64,000 bases of DNA from Clostridiales bacterium (GCA_022508305.1 JAFLVM010000003.1:40778-104777), one strand, 5' to 3'. Shown: positions 11,525 to 19,672, counted from the stretch's first letter. The notes: generated by a model from the letters alone, not told the origin. Made by a program: numbers and translations.

Positions 11525-11546
11525 ATTGCTACCTCCTTCTATATAA

Positions 11547-11562
11547 TAGAAAAATTTTTCCA
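11547..11562. promoter_or_regulatory. Palindromic operator candidate 1
   Basis: TAGAAAAATTTTTCCA is palindromic except at the outer pair (core GAAAAATTTTTC). It lies just upstream of the SD of the XRE gene. Confidence 0.5.
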
Positions 11563-11570
11563 TTAAAATA

Positions 11571-11599
11571 TTGACAAGGAAGAAACATTCTATTACAAT
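11571..11599 (+). promoter_or_regulatory. Promoter of the 11641 membrane-protein gene
   Basis: TTGACA (11571-11576), 17-base spacer, TACAAT (11594-11599). Close to sigma-A consensus. Confidence 0.7.
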
Positions 11600-11610
11600 T
11601 ATGAAAAAAA

Positions 11611-11626
11611 TAGAAAAATATTTCCA
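11611..11626. promoter_or_regulatory. Palindromic operator candidate 2
   Basis: TAGAAAAATATTTCCA differs from operator candidate 1 by one base and begins exactly 64 bases downstream of it, between the -10 box and the SD of the 11641 gene. Confidence 0.5.
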
Positions 11627-11640
11627 AAGGAGAAAATTGT

Positions 11641-12273
11641 ATGAGTGAATCACAAAACGAAACTTCTGTAAGAAGTGAAAATAGTAGAAAAGGATTACCA
11701 AAATTTGCAATAGCGATTTGCTATATTCTGTTAGTTGTTTTGCTATTAGTAGGAATTTTTTTTGGAGTCAGAACTTACGGTGATATGCAAATGAGAACGT
11801 CAGTAGGCTATGCGCTTGGAGCAAGAAAAAGTTTTAGTATATTTATGGCTCTCAATGAACGTGAAATGGACAACGTAACTATCACTGTCATCAATCAGAG
11901 CGAAGACAGTTTGACGTTGTTGCCAGAGAATATGTTGCGTCGCATATCTATTGAGCTCCGTTATATGCAATTTATAAAACTGCCCAGTGGTGGGTCTGAA
12001 ACGAGATATGACACTCTAAAGGAAACGATTATAGAATTTGCTAACGAGGAAAGCGCAAATGAGTATTTTAATGAAATAGAAAAGAACGAAACACGCGATC
12101 AATTTGTACTTCACCGTTATTACTTTGATTTGGTACCAGAGGAAGAACTTGTATATAATAGTGGCGATCTTGATACAGAAGAGTTCAATGCTCATCTCAG
12201 AAGTTATGCGGTGATGGATATCAGAAGAGTTGCAACAGGCTTTGGACCATTCATTTATAAAATTTTTGGATAA
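11641..12273 (+). CDS. Single-pass membrane protein of unknown function
   Basis: 210 residues, family not recognised. A short charged N-terminus is followed by one hydrophobic helix at about residues 22-43 (FAIAICYILLVVLLLVGIFF). The remaining ~165 residues are mixed alpha/beta, probably outside the membrane, without cysteine motifs. SD AAAGGAG precedes the ATG and the consensus promoter at 11571-11599 drives it. It is the first gene of a probable two-gene unit with 12302-12823, under the divergent XRE regulator. A sensor or envelope-stress role is possible but nothing in the sequence proves it. Confidence 0.7.
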   Translation: MSESQNETSVRSENSRKGLPKFAIAICYILLVVLLLVGIFFGVRTYGDMQMRTSVGYALGARKSFSIFMALNEREMDNVTITVINQSEDSLTLLPENMLRRISIELRYMQFIKLPSGGSETRYDTLKETIIEFANEESANEYFNEIEKNETRDQFVLHRYYFDLVPEEELVYNSGDLDTEEFNAHLRSYAVMDIRRVATGFGPFIYKIFG

Positions 12274-12301
12274 GAGGTACTAAGGCGGGAAGGTGAAAAA
12301 A

Positions 12302-12823
12302 ATGAGTAAGACTGAAAAAAAATCACAAAAAAAATTATTAGTTTTTGCAATTATAGTTGCTGCAGTAATTGTGGTTGCTTTTGTTCCAACGATATATCAA
12401 AGTTTAATGAACAAACGTGACGTCTCCGTATTATTTGATAAATACGGTTTTTCCTATACAGTGACTAATAATTCGCATGTTCTTGTATCATGTAACCAAT
12501 GCGAAAACGTTAGTGTGCTCGAGAGAGAACGTAGAGATCGGATTATTTGTCCTGAATGCGCAAGTTCAAGCGTCGATAAATACTATATAAACTACGTATA
12601 TACTTTTTACAAGATCACTGTTACGGGAGAAGAGGGCGAGGAAGAACTACTTTTGGAAGGAGGGACGGTGTATGTCTTTGATTCTACTGATTATAAAAAA
12701 GCGTATTCTATTCTCAAAGAAAGCAATGACGATAAGGTAATTCTTGCGAAAAGATACCATGTATTCGTTTTAAATAATCAACCGAGTGAATACCTGTCAA
12801 AAGTTATTGATAAACTCGTGTAA
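12302..12823 (+). CDS. Membrane-anchored protein with zinc-ribbon-like CxxC pair
   Basis: About 173 residues, not assigned to a named family. One membrane helix lies near residues 14-35 (LLVFAIIVAAVIVVAFVP). At about 60-90 two CxxC pairs (CNQC and CPEC, about 20 residues apart) form a zinc-ribbon-like knuckle; the rest is a small beta-rich domain. A GTG at 12293 is in frame, but the ATG at 12302 is placed correctly behind GGAAGGTG and is preferred. It follows the 11641 gene by 28 bases and ends before a clear terminator, so the two membrane proteins likely act together. Confidence 0.7.
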   Translation: MSKTEKKSQKKLLVFAIIVAAVIVVAFVPTIYQSLMNKRDVSVLFDKYGFSYTVTNNSHVLVSCNQCENVSVLERERRDRIICPECASSSVDKYYINYVYTFYKITVTGEEGEEELLLEGGTVYVFDSTDYKKAYSILKESNDDKVILAKRYHVFVLNNQPSEYLSKVIDKLV

Positions 12824-12875
12824 ATTATAGATACAATGATAAAAGCAAATAAATCAAACAAACTAAATTATGAAC

Positions 12876-12903
12876 AAAGACACGGTTTGCTCCGTGTCTT
12901 TTC
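12876..12903 (+). terminator. Intrinsic terminator after the membrane-protein pair
   Basis: AAAGACACGG and CCGTGTCTTT stem with loop TTTGCT and trailing T residues. Confidence 0.8.
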
Positions 12904-12946
12904 AGTTTAAATTTTTTTTGCAAACAAAAGAGACATTTTTAACCTA

Positions 12947-12975
12947 TTGCAAATTGCAGTTCATTGTGATAAAAT
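12947..12975 (+). promoter_or_regulatory. Promoter of the SDR-hydrolase-peptidase group
   Basis: TTGCAA (12947-12952), 17-base spacer, TAAAAT (12970-12975), 40 bases before the ATG at 13016. Confidence 0.55.
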
Positions 12976-13015
12976 TTAGTTTAGTATCTTATTTAATAAA
13001 ATCAAGCAGGACGAA

Positions 13016-13720
13016 ATGAAAATAGCGTTAGTGACGGGTGGCTCGCGTGGAATAGGCGCGGCAACCGTTGAAAAATTTGCAAGAGAAAATTTTACCGTAA
13101 TTCTCAATTACAACAAGAGTGCTGAACTTGCGGAAAATCTCAAAAAAAAGCTTGTTGCGGCGGGCTGTGACGTTCACCTGTACCAAGCGAACGTGTCCAA
13201 CTGTAAGCAGGTTGAGGCAATGTTTGCTTGGGTTGGCAAGTATTTCAAAAAGTTGGACGTACTTGTCAACAACGCAGGAATTTCGCTTGTCAAGCAGTTG
13301 CAGGACGTGACCGAAGCGGAATTTGACAGCGTTGTAAGTACCAACGCAAAAAGCGCGTTTTTCTGCTGTCAGCAGGCGTTGCCACTGCTTACGCGTAGCG
13401 ACAGGGGTTCAATCGTAAACGTGTCGTCAATATTTGGACTTACGGGCGCAAGCTGCGAGAGCGCGTACAGTATGAGCAAGTTTGCGGTAGTGGGTTTGAC
13501 CAAGAGCCTTGCAGAGGAATTGCAGCCTCTCAATATCACCGTTAACTGTGTTTGCCCGCCAATAGTGCTAACAAATATGTCAGCTCATCTTTCGGATCAG
13601 GACGTTTCGGATTTTTGCAAAAGGCATAACACAAAGGCGTTTACGCCTAATCAGGTAGCAGAGGATATTTTCACCTTGGCAGTAGGTGGTAAAACAGGAA
13701 TAATTTTAGAGGAGAAATAG
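13016..13720 (+). CDS. Short-chain dehydrogenase/reductase, FabG-like
   Basis: NAD(P)-dependent oxidoreductase of 234 residues with the full classical SDR set: cofactor loop VTGGSRGIGAA (residues 6-16), NNAG, catalytic Ser in NVSSIFG and catalytic Tyr-Lys in YSMSK. Closest in pattern to 3-oxoacyl-ACP reductase (FabG), but no fatty acid synthesis genes are nearby, so the substrate is open. It is followed after 3 bases by a hydrolase gene and then a peptidase gene, probably one transcript from the promoter at 12947-12975. Confidence 0.88.
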   Translation: MKIALVTGGSRGIGAATVEKFARENFTVILNYNKSAELAENLKKKLVAAGCDVHLYQANVSNCKQVEAMFAWVGKYFKKLDVLVNNAGISLVKQLQDVTEAEFDSVVSTNAKSAFFCCQQALPLLTRSDRGSIVNVSSIFGLTGASCESAYSMSKFAVVGLTKSLAEELQPLNITVNCVCPPIVLTNMSAHLSDQDVSDFCKRHNTKAFTPNQVAEDIFTLAVGGKTGIILEEK

Positions 13721-13723
13721 ATT

Positions 13724-14686
13724 ATGGAATGGTACTTCATCGTATTGATCGTTTTGGGCGGCGTAGTTGCGCTATTCGGCTTATATATGATTTTTGCGGC
13801 TGTAATTGCAAAGGCAACGTTGAAAGCGGCGTCTACACCCAAGGCTCACTCGTTAGAGGACGCTCGTTCTCATCAGGCGGAAGTGGAAGGTTACGATTTC
13901 GGCGACTACGACAGCAAATGGCGCAAGCAGGACTTTGAACTTGACGGAACACGCGGCAAATTGCGCGGAGAGGTTATATTCAACGACAGCGTTGACAAGG
14001 GCTCGCGCGTAAAGGTGGCAGTGTTATGCCACGGACACACCTGGAACAGACTTACGGCGTTGAAATACGCAAACATTTTCTACGCCAAGGGTTACAATTT
14101 GGTAATTTACGATCACGCATATTTCGGCGTGTCGGACGGCGATCACACGACGATAGGCGGCAAGGAGAGCCACGACCTCAACACGGTACTCGATCACGTA
14201 CGCGGAATTTTCGGTAAAGATGCCCTGTTGGCTCTTCATGGCGAAAGCATGGGCGCGGCAACGGTCTTGCTTGAACTGGGCTTGCGTGACGATATCGATT
14301 TTGTTGTAGCCGATTGCCCGTTCTCCAACACAATGAGCTACTACCGCGAACTTTGCAAGAAGGTGACGCATCTTCCAAGCTTCCCAATAGTGGATTTTGC
14401 AAACGTTATGGCTAAACGCAAGTACGGCTACGATTTTACAAAGGTCAACCCCATTGACGCAGTGGCATCAAGTAAAGCTCCAATATGCTTTATTCACGGT
14501 AATGCTGACGACTTCATCAACATGCATCACAGTCAGGACATGCACAAGGTCAGCGCAAATCCCCTGTCGGAAATACACATCGTTGAGGGCGCCGCGCACG
14601 CAGAAAGCTACAAGACGGACAAAGACCAATACGCTCAAATCGTTAACGCGTTTATCGACAAGGTAGAGGCGAGTTTCAAACAATAA
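13724..14686 (+). CDS. Alpha/beta hydrolase with N-terminal membrane anchor
   Basis: 320 residues. One hydrophobic helix at about residues 3-28 anchors a serine hydrolase domain. The nucleophile elbow is HGESMGAA, the oxyanion region LCHGHTWNR, the acid is in HGNADDFI and the His in GAAHAESY, so the triad is complete. Belongs to the broad alpha/beta-hydrolase (serine aminopeptidase S33-like) group; esterase or lipase-like activity is likely but the substrate is unknown. Translationally close to the SDR gene (3-base gap) and 12 bases before the oligoendopeptidase gene. Confidence 0.88.
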   Translation: MEWYFIVLIVLGGVVALFGLYMIFAAVIAKATLKAASTPKAHSLEDARSHQAEVEGYDFGDYDSKWRKQDFELDGTRGKLRGEVIFNDSVDKGSRVKVAVLCHGHTWNRLTALKYANIFYAKGYNLVIYDHAYFGVSDGDHTTIGGKESHDLNTVLDHVRGIFGKDALLALHGESMGAATVLLELGLRDDIDFVVADCPFSNTMSYYRELCKKVTHLPSFPIVDFANVMAKRKYGYDFTKVNPIDAVASSKAPICFIHGNADDFINMHHSQDMHKVSANPLSEIHIVEGAAHAESYKTDKDQYAQIVNAFIDKVEASFKQ

Positions 14687-14698
14687 AGGAGTAAATTT

Positions 14699-16375
14699 AT
14701 GGTAAAAATTTCCGAAATAAAGTACACCCGTCCCAACAAAGACGAGGTGATGTCTAAACTTGCGGAATTCAAGCGCCGTTTTGAAAATGCCAAGACGGTA
14801 GAGGAATTTTACGCAATTCACGATGAATACAAAGCTTACGACGAGCAGATGGGCACCAACATTCGTATTGCTTTTATTCGCTTCACACAGGACACTCGCG
14901 ACGAGTTTTACGCCGCCGAGCAGGACTATCTTGACGAGATAGGACCTGAAATATCCGTAGCTAACGCGGACATTGCGAAATGCTATCTAACTTCCCCCTT
15001 CCGCAAGGAGTTGGAAAAGCGTTTTCCCAAGGTTCTGTTTACCAATTTGCAAATGGCAGTGGATGCAAACGACCCTCGAATTGTCGCCGAGCGAGTAGAG
15101 GAAAACAAGCTCACGACGGCTTACACCAAACTCATGAGCGGTATTGTCATTGACTTCAACGGGGAAAAGCTCCCCATGAGCGGAATGGGCAAATATTTTA
15201 CTGTGGAAGACCGCAAAATACGCAAGGCCGCCTATATAGCATGGGGACAGGCAATTGAGGACAACAAGGATCAGCTTGACGATATTTACGACAAGCTTGT
15301 AAAGGTTCGTACGGAGATGGGCAGAAAACTCGGTTACGAAAACTTTTCGCCATTGGGCTACCTTCAAATGCAACGCAACTGCTACACCAAGGAAGATATT
15401 GCCAAGTTCCGTGAAAACGTGTTGAAGTATCTCGTGCCTCTTGCGTCAAAAATCCGCGCCAAGGTGGGTAAGGACTTAGGTGTCAAGAAGCAGTACATTT
15501 ACGACAACGGCGTGTTTACCAAGGCGGAACCCAAACCCATAGGAACGCCGGACGAGCTTTTCGCCAACGCTTCCAAGATGTACAATCAAATGTCACCTGA
15601 AACGGGCAAGCTGTTCGACACAATGGTGGCAAGCGAGTGCTTTGACGTAATGTCCCGCGAAGGCAAGTGGGGTGGCGGCTACTGCGAAGGTCTACCCGCC
15701 TACAAGTTGCCCTTTATTCTGTCCAACTGGAACGGTTCTGCAGGCGACATAGACGTGTTGACGCACGAGTTCGGTCATGCGCTCGAGTTCTACAAGTCGT
15801 TCTTTATTGAGAGCGAATTTTTGAGCAGCATTTCAATGGAAACGGCAGAAGTGCACTCTATGTCAATGGAATTTTTAGCGTACCCGTGGATTGACCTTTT
15901 CTTTGGCGACAAAACGCCCGAGTACAAGTTTACGCATATCGGTGGCGCGGTAACGTTCATTCCCTACGGCACGATAGTGGACTACTTCCAACAAACCTGC
16001 TACGACAATCCCGACATGACGCCTGCCGAGCGTAACGCTTTCTTCAACAAAATAGAAAAGCAATTCTTGCCGCATATGACTACGGAAGGCATACCCGCCT
16101 TCCAAGACGGACGCCGTTGGCAACGTCAGGCGCACATTTTCGAAAGTCCTTTCTATTACATTGACTACTGTTTGGCGCAGTTCACAGCGTTGCAATTCTT
16201 GGCGCTGTCACAACAAGACTACGAGGCAACCTTTGCCAAGTACAACAAGTTCCTAAACTACGGCGGAACAAAAACCTTTGTGGAATTGCTTGACGCTTGC
16301 GGATTGCTGTCACCCTTCGAGGAAGAAAGCTTCAAGCTAGTGGTTGCTTCTTGCGAGAAAATACTCGGTTTGTAA
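14699..16375 (+). CDS. M3 family oligoendopeptidase (PepF/thimet type)
   Basis: Cytosolic zinc metallopeptidase of 558 residues that cleaves short peptides. The zinc motif LTHEFGHALEFY (HExxH) is near residue 360, and the third ligand Glu lies in ETAEVHSMSMEFL, as in M3 enzymes. N-terminal helices before residue 200 match the M3 prolyl-oligopeptidase-like channel fold. No signal peptide. SD AAAGGAG before the ATG. Last gene of the group starting at 13016; terminator-like hairpins follow at 16435-16454 and 16475-16513. Confidence 0.94.
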   Translation: MVKISEIKYTRPNKDEVMSKLAEFKRRFENAKTVEEFYAIHDEYKAYDEQMGTNIRIAFIRFTQDTRDEFYAAEQDYLDEIGPEISVANADIAKCYLTSPFRKELEKRFPKVLFTNLQMAVDANDPRIVAERVEENKLTTAYTKLMSGIVIDFNGEKLPMSGMGKYFTVEDRKIRKAAYIAWGQAIEDNKDQLDDIYDKLVKVRTEMGRKLGYENFSPLGYLQMQRNCYTKEDIAKFRENVLKYLVPLASKIRAKVGKDLGVKKQYIYDNGVFTKAEPKPIGTPDELFANASKMYNQMSPETGKLFDTMVASECFDVMSREGKWGGGYCEGLPAYKLPFILSNWNGSAGDIDVLTHEFGHALEFYKSFFIESEFLSSISMETAEVHSMSMEFLAYPWIDLFFGDKTPEYKFTHIGGAVTFIPYGTIVDYFQQTCYDNPDMTPAERNAFFNKIEKQFLPHMTTEGIPAFQDGRRWQRQAHIFESPFYYIDYCLAQFTALQFLALSQQDYEATFAKYNKFLNYGGTKTFVELLDACGLLSPFEEESFKLVVASCEKILGL

Positions 16376-16434
16376 AACAAACGGCTAAAATCACGGATAC
16401 GTATACTCAATTAGTAACACATCAACAAAAAATT

Positions 16435-16454
16435 CTTACCGATAAATCGGTAAG
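16435..16454. terminator. Perfect hairpin downstream of the oligoendopeptidase gene
   Basis: CTTACCGA and TCGGTAAG (8 bp, loop TAAA). No T-run, so possibly an RNA 3' end stabiliser rather than a terminator. Confidence 0.4.
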
Positions 16455-16474
16455 GTAATCTAATAAGTGAAAAT

Positions 16475-16513
16475 AAAACGGCATAAACGTTACAGTTTAA
16501 GCCGTTTTTTTTT
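16475..16513. terminator. Bidirectional intrinsic terminator
   Basis: AACGGC...GCCGTT with an inner TAAAC...GTTTA stem, then a run of nine Ts; the A-rich left flank serves the convergent minus-strand gene. Confidence 0.75.
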
Positions 16514-16571
16514 GCATTATTAAGTGTTTTAAGAATTTTATTCTACTTATTCAAGTCAATTTTTACTTCAT

Positions 16572-16994
16572 TTATGCGTTTGTTTGCTTGGGTATCATAG
16601 GTCTCACGTGAGGCTTGCGTTGTACAACTTCCTCAATGAGTTTTTGTATCGCCTCGTCACGCTTGTCACTGTCAAGCTTGTTCAATTCTTCGATTTGCTT
16701 CATCACCTTGGGGTTGCGCGTAACGAAAACGTGGTCAACCTCACATTCTTCCTTGATTTTTTCGCGCATACTGTTTACGTATTCGTCATATTGGCTTTTT
16801 GACGTAAATTTTTCCGTTTTGATTGCTACAACGCACGCGCGTTCGTAAACAACGCATTTTGCGTCCGTTACTTTGTCGTCGGCTTTTGCAAGTTGGCATA
16901 TTTTTTGTTCCGTTGCCGTCTCTGCAAAAACGACTTGACCCAAACATAGCGCTATGGTTGCAACAAGCAATATTGCAAGTAGTAATTTTTTCAT
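16572..16994 (-). CDS. Small secreted protein, weakly YhcN/YlaJ-like
   Basis: 140 residues with a clear signal peptide (KKLLLAILLVATIALCLG, cleavage expected near VVFA-ET at residue 24-25). The mature part has a short 'VTDAKCVVYERACVVAIKT' segment resembling the core of YhcN/YlaJ sporulation lipoproteins (dimerisation-type alpha/beta repeat), but there is no lipobox and the likeness is weak. Three or four cysteines in the mature part may form disulfides. SD GAAAGGAGG is strong. Monocistronic; terminator at 16475-16513 on its 3' side. Confidence 0.7.
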   Translation of the reverse strand: MKKLLLAILLVATIALCLGQVVFAETATEQKICQLAKADDKVTDAKCVVYERACVVAIKTEKFTSKSQYDEYVNSMREKIKEECEVDHVFVTRNPKVMKQIEELNKLDSDKRDEAIQKLIEEVVQRKPHVRPMIPKQTNA

Positions 16995-17191
16995 AATTAC
17001 CTCCTTTCTTTTCAGGTAGTATTTGTAACGGTCAGAAATTTATACATAAAATATTATAATAATCGTCACACACACTCGTTTTTGTCTGTAACTTTGACAA
17101 TACTGTGTTTTCCTACTAAGATTTCAATTATTTATAATTTTATCTCTATTTCGCCAACAGCAATGACCTACAATGGCTACAAGAGGTGCGT

Positions 17192-17365
17192 ATGGAAAAG
17201 GTTTTGCCGGTAATCATCATTTGCGGAGTAGGTATTGCGCTGTGTTTAGCGTACATTTTGTCACTGACTGTCAAGGCGCTACGCAACCGTCCTCGTCGTA
17301 AGCGTGAATTTGAAATTGAAGAAAACGTGCTGACTATCAAATTGGGCAGGCGCAAAAAAAAGTAA
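17192..17365 (+). CDS. Small single-pass membrane protein (57 aa)
   Basis: Short ORF beginning MEKVLPVIIICGVGIAL with one membrane helix (about residues 5-29), a basic stretch (RNRPRRKR) and a short charged tail ending LGRRKKK. AGAGGTG lies 5 bases before the ATG. The positive-inside distribution and SD support it as a real gene; no family recognised. It stands alone between the secreted-protein gene and deoC. Confidence 0.5.
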   Translation: MEKVLPVIIICGVGIALCLAYILSLTVKALRNRPRRKREFEIEENVLTIKLGRRKKK

Positions 17366-17460
17366 GCTCGGGCATCCCCTCAAAAAAGGGTTCACTTCGC
17401 GCGAACTATCCCTTGCAGGGCGAGGTTGTTTTTATCATTGATTTATTTTTTTCATATATA
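17366..17460. other. GC-rich intergenic patch with short inverted repeats
   Basis: Within otherwise AT-rich spacer DNA, 17367-17430 is GC-rich and holds GTTC...GAAC and CCCT...AGGG stems. No coding potential was found. Function unknown. Confidence 0.3.
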
Positions 17461-17489
17461 TTGAAATGCCTTATAATTTATGTTATAAT
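17461..17489 (+). promoter_or_regulatory. Promoter of deoC
   Basis: TTGAAA (17461-17466), 17-base spacer, TATAAT (17484-17489). Confidence 0.7.
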
Positions 17490-17540
17490 TGTACTGTTAT
17501 TTGTCTTGAATAACGTATCAACGATTCGGAGGAAAAAATA

Positions 17541-18191
17541 ATGACAAAAAAAGAAATTGCTGCTTTGATTGACCATACTCTTTTGAAACCTGCAACAAAC
17601 GCTCAAATCGTAACCTTGTGCGCTGAGGCAAAAGAACACGGCTTTGCGTCCGTGTGCGTCAATCCCTGTCACGTTAAGACTGCCGCTAAAGAACTTGCAG
17701 GAAGCAAAGTAAAAGTTTGCACCGTTGTAGGTTTCCCCTTGGGTGAGAACACCGTAAAGGCAAAAGTTTTTGAAACGAAAGAAGCAATAAAGAACGGCGC
17801 TACGGAAATTGACATGGTTATCAATCAATCCTTGGCAAAATCCAACGCTTGGAAAAAGGTACAAAAAGAGGTCGCCGCTGTAAAGAAAGCTTGCGGTGAA
17901 ATCCTTTTGAAGGTTATTCTTGAAACTTGCAATTTGTCCAGAAAGCAAATCGTTGCCGCTTGTAATGCATGTGTTGCTGCCGGCGCGCAATTCGTAAAGA
18001 CCAGCACAGGCTTTGGCAGCGGCGGAGCAACGGTAGAGGCGGTAAGTATTATGGCTGACACGGTACACCCCCACGGACTGAAGGTTAAGGCAAGCGGTGG
18101 CGTTCACAACTACGAAGAAGCGCTCGAAATGGTCAAAAACGGCGCCGACCGCATTGGCGCAAGCTGCGGCGTGGCAATCTGCAAAGAATAG
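17541..18191 (+). CDS. deoC: Deoxyribose-phosphate aldolase
   Basis: Class I aldolase splitting 2-deoxyribose-5-phosphate into glyceraldehyde-3-phosphate and acetaldehyde in deoxynucleoside catabolism. 216 residues, normal length. Visible signatures: DHTLLKP at the start, VGFPLG, EIDMVIN, VILETC, the Schiff-base Lys in FVKTSTGFG, and VKASGGVH. GGAGGAAAAAATA precedes the ATG. Monocistronic here, with its own consensus promoter and a terminator at 18270-18295; no other deo genes nearby. Confidence 0.97.
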   Translation: MTKKEIAALIDHTLLKPATNAQIVTLCAEAKEHGFASVCVNPCHVKTAAKELAGSKVKVCTVVGFPLGENTVKAKVFETKEAIKNGATEIDMVINQSLAKSNAWKKVQKEVAAVKKACGEILLKVILETCNLSRKQIVAACNACVAAGAQFVKTSTGFGSGGATVEAVSIMADTVHPHGLKVKASGGVHNYEEALEMVKNGADRIGASCGVAICKE

Positions 18192-18269
18192 TTAGATACG
18201 CCTCGCCTACCTCACTTATAAATGTTTAAACGATATATGATATAAATTATAATCAACAAAATTAAAAAG

Positions 18270-18295
18270 GCTTGTGAATTTTCACAAGCTTTTTT
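18270..18295 (+). terminator. Intrinsic terminator of deoC
   Basis: GCTTGTGAA and TTCACAAGC arms followed by TTTTTT. Confidence 0.8.
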
Positions 18296-18299
18296 GTGT

Positions 18300-18350
18300 T
18301 GGTGGTGGGACTTGAACTCTTTGTCGTTTCTGCTTTGTCGAAACGCGTTG
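18300..18350 (-). pseudogene. tRNA-Leu 3' fragment (remnant)
   Basis: Read on the minus strand, GTTCAAGTCCCACCACCA (18317-18300) is identical over 18 bases to the T-arm/acceptor end of the intact tRNA-Leu at 18614-18699. The expected 5' half, anticodon stem and matching acceptor strand are not found upstream, so this is a decayed or transferred fragment, not a functional tRNA. Confidence 0.5.
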
Positions 18351-18381
18351 TCTTAGATTAAGTAGTACTGATTTTGCGTAA

Positions 18382-18457
18382 TGGTCTACCTGCCGGGATT
18401 CGAACCCGGAACGATGCCGTCGGAGGGCATTATTTTATCCAATTAGACTACAGGTAG
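18382..18457 (-). tRNA. tRNA-Arg (anticodon CCG)
   Basis: Acceptor strands CTACCTG and CAGGTAG pair perfectly; the anticodon stem ATGCC/GGCAT encloses loop CTCCGAC, giving anticodon CCG, which reads CGG (Arg). The T-arm is CCGGGTTCGAATCCCGG and the 3' ACCA is encoded. 76 bases including CCA. The D-stem looks weak. Confidence 0.92.
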
Positions 18458-18569
18458 TTATGTGCGATTATAATATTACTTTATAATTATAACATACAAT
18501 TGTTAGGTAGGCAATTAAATAATTTGTTGTAATCAGAACAAAAAAATTGCTAAAAGTGGTGCAAAACTG

Positions 18570-18598
18570 TTGATAAATCTATCTTTTTATGTTATATT
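18570..18598 (+). promoter_or_regulatory. Promoter of tRNA-Leu
   Basis: TTGATA (18570-18575), 17-base spacer, TATATT (18593-18598), 15 bases before the tRNA. Confidence 0.6.
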
Positions 18599-18613
18599 AA
18601 GTAAGCAATTCGT

Positions 18614-18699
18614 GCTGGTGTGGTGGAATGGCAGACGCGTCGGACTCAAAATCCGATGTTGGTGACAACGTGTGGGTTCAAGTCCCACCACCAGCACCA
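18614..18699 (+). tRNA. tRNA-Leu (anticodon CAA)
   Basis: Acceptor strands GCTGGTG/CACCAGC; anticodon stem TCGGA/TCCGA with loop CTCAAAA gives CAA (reads TTG). A long variable arm (TGTTGGTGACAACG) is typical of class II tRNA-Leu. T-arm GTGGGTTCAAGTCCCAC; CCA encoded. 86 bases. Confidence 0.96.
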
Positions 18700-18739
18700 A
18701 AAAAGGGCTATGATTTTGATATAAATCATCGTCCTTTTT
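18700..18739 (+). terminator. Terminator after tRNA-Leu
   Basis: AAAAAGGGC..ATGATTT pairs with AAATCAT..GTCCTTTTT (one G-U), ending in a T-run. Confidence 0.65.
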
Positions 18740-18766
18740 CACTTTTACAAATAAAATGAGGAAATT

Positions 18767-19672
18767 ATGGCTTTTTTACGTGCCTTCGATAATGTGAATA
18801 TCAGTAAAATGAATTCGGGCGATTCTGCTTATATAAAGAATGATATTGAACTTCAATTTTCTGACAACAATCACTATCTCAAACTGAATCCTTGCTATAA
18901 TGTTGCGCTTTTTACTTTGTTAAAAGATGATGTTACCAAGGGCAACGTTTTTCCTGCTCTACGCAATAATGAGCTTCACTTTTATTATAAAGGCGGATGT
19001 CTTTTTAAGTTTGTAAACGGCGCATTCTATAGGGATTCAAAATACAAAGGATATAGCGCAGGTGTTGAGGGATTGACTTCCTACGAAAAATCTAAAAAAC
19101 AGAACGAAAACAAATTCACTAACAAAAAAGGTGAAATAACTGAACGACAGTTTTTAGATAAGCTGTATTGTCATACATATAATCCAAATTTAAAATCAAA
19201 GACAGTAGTACTTGATATCGAAGTAAACCTTAAAGGCAATATCGGTTGGGGCAAGAAATGCGATCTTGTTCTTCTGAACACCGAAACCGACGAGATAATG
19301 TTTGTGGAGGGAAAAGTTTACTCCGATGACCGTGTAAGAAGTGCTGTCGGTTACATTCCAAGAGTTATAGAGCAGGTTAATATATATACTCAAGCGATTG
19401 CAGAGCAGAGGCAAACTATTATTGAACAGTACGCCGAATATATACGCATAGTAAACGAGTTGTTCAATACTCATTATAAATCTCCTCGAAAGCTGATCGA
19501 GCCTGCGAAATTACTTGTCTACAAGACAGGTGGCGGTATAGCGGAAAACGTTCGTTATACAATAGAAACAATCAATAAAAAACTTGGTGATAGTAGCGTT
19601 ATGTGGGTAAAAGACGAGGAACCGACCTTGGACGAAATATGGAATGCGCTCAGCGGTGAAATATGCAGATAA
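18767..19672 (+). CDS. RecB-like PD-(D/E)XK nuclease-domain protein
   Basis: 301 residues, no named family recognised. The centre carries a plausible PD-(D/E)XK active site of the RecB/Cas4 style: acidic D150/E152, D166 in KCDLVLLN, E181-x-K183 in FVEGKVYSD and a QxxxY motif at Q203-Y207 (EQVNIY). The N-terminal 120 residues look like a separate alpha/beta domain. Codon use is more AT-rich than flanking core genes. TGAGGAAATT is the SD. Its last 10 bases overlap the next gene, so the two are translationally coupled. A nucleic-acid-degrading role is inferred from motifs only. Confidence 0.72.
   Translation: MAFLRAFDNVNISKMNSGDSAYIKNDIELQFSDNNHYLKLNPCYNVALFTLLKDDVTKGNVFPALRNNELHFYYKGGCLFKFVNGAFYRDSKYKGYSAGVEGLTSYEKSKKQNENKFTNKKGEITERQFLDKLYCHTYNPNLKSKTVVLDIEVNLKGNIGWGKKCDLVLLNTETDEIMFVEGKVYSDDRVRSAVGYIPRVIEQVNIYTQAIAEQRQTIIEQYAEYIRIVNELFNTHYKSPRKLIEPAKLLVYKTGGGIAENVRYTIETINKKLGDSSVMWVKDEEPTLDEIWNALSGEICR

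Noticed and set aside
11525-11710. Longer XRE protein (start 11710)
   Set aside because: Extra 62 residues are translated from the divergent promoter and operators, hydrophobic and unlike the family.
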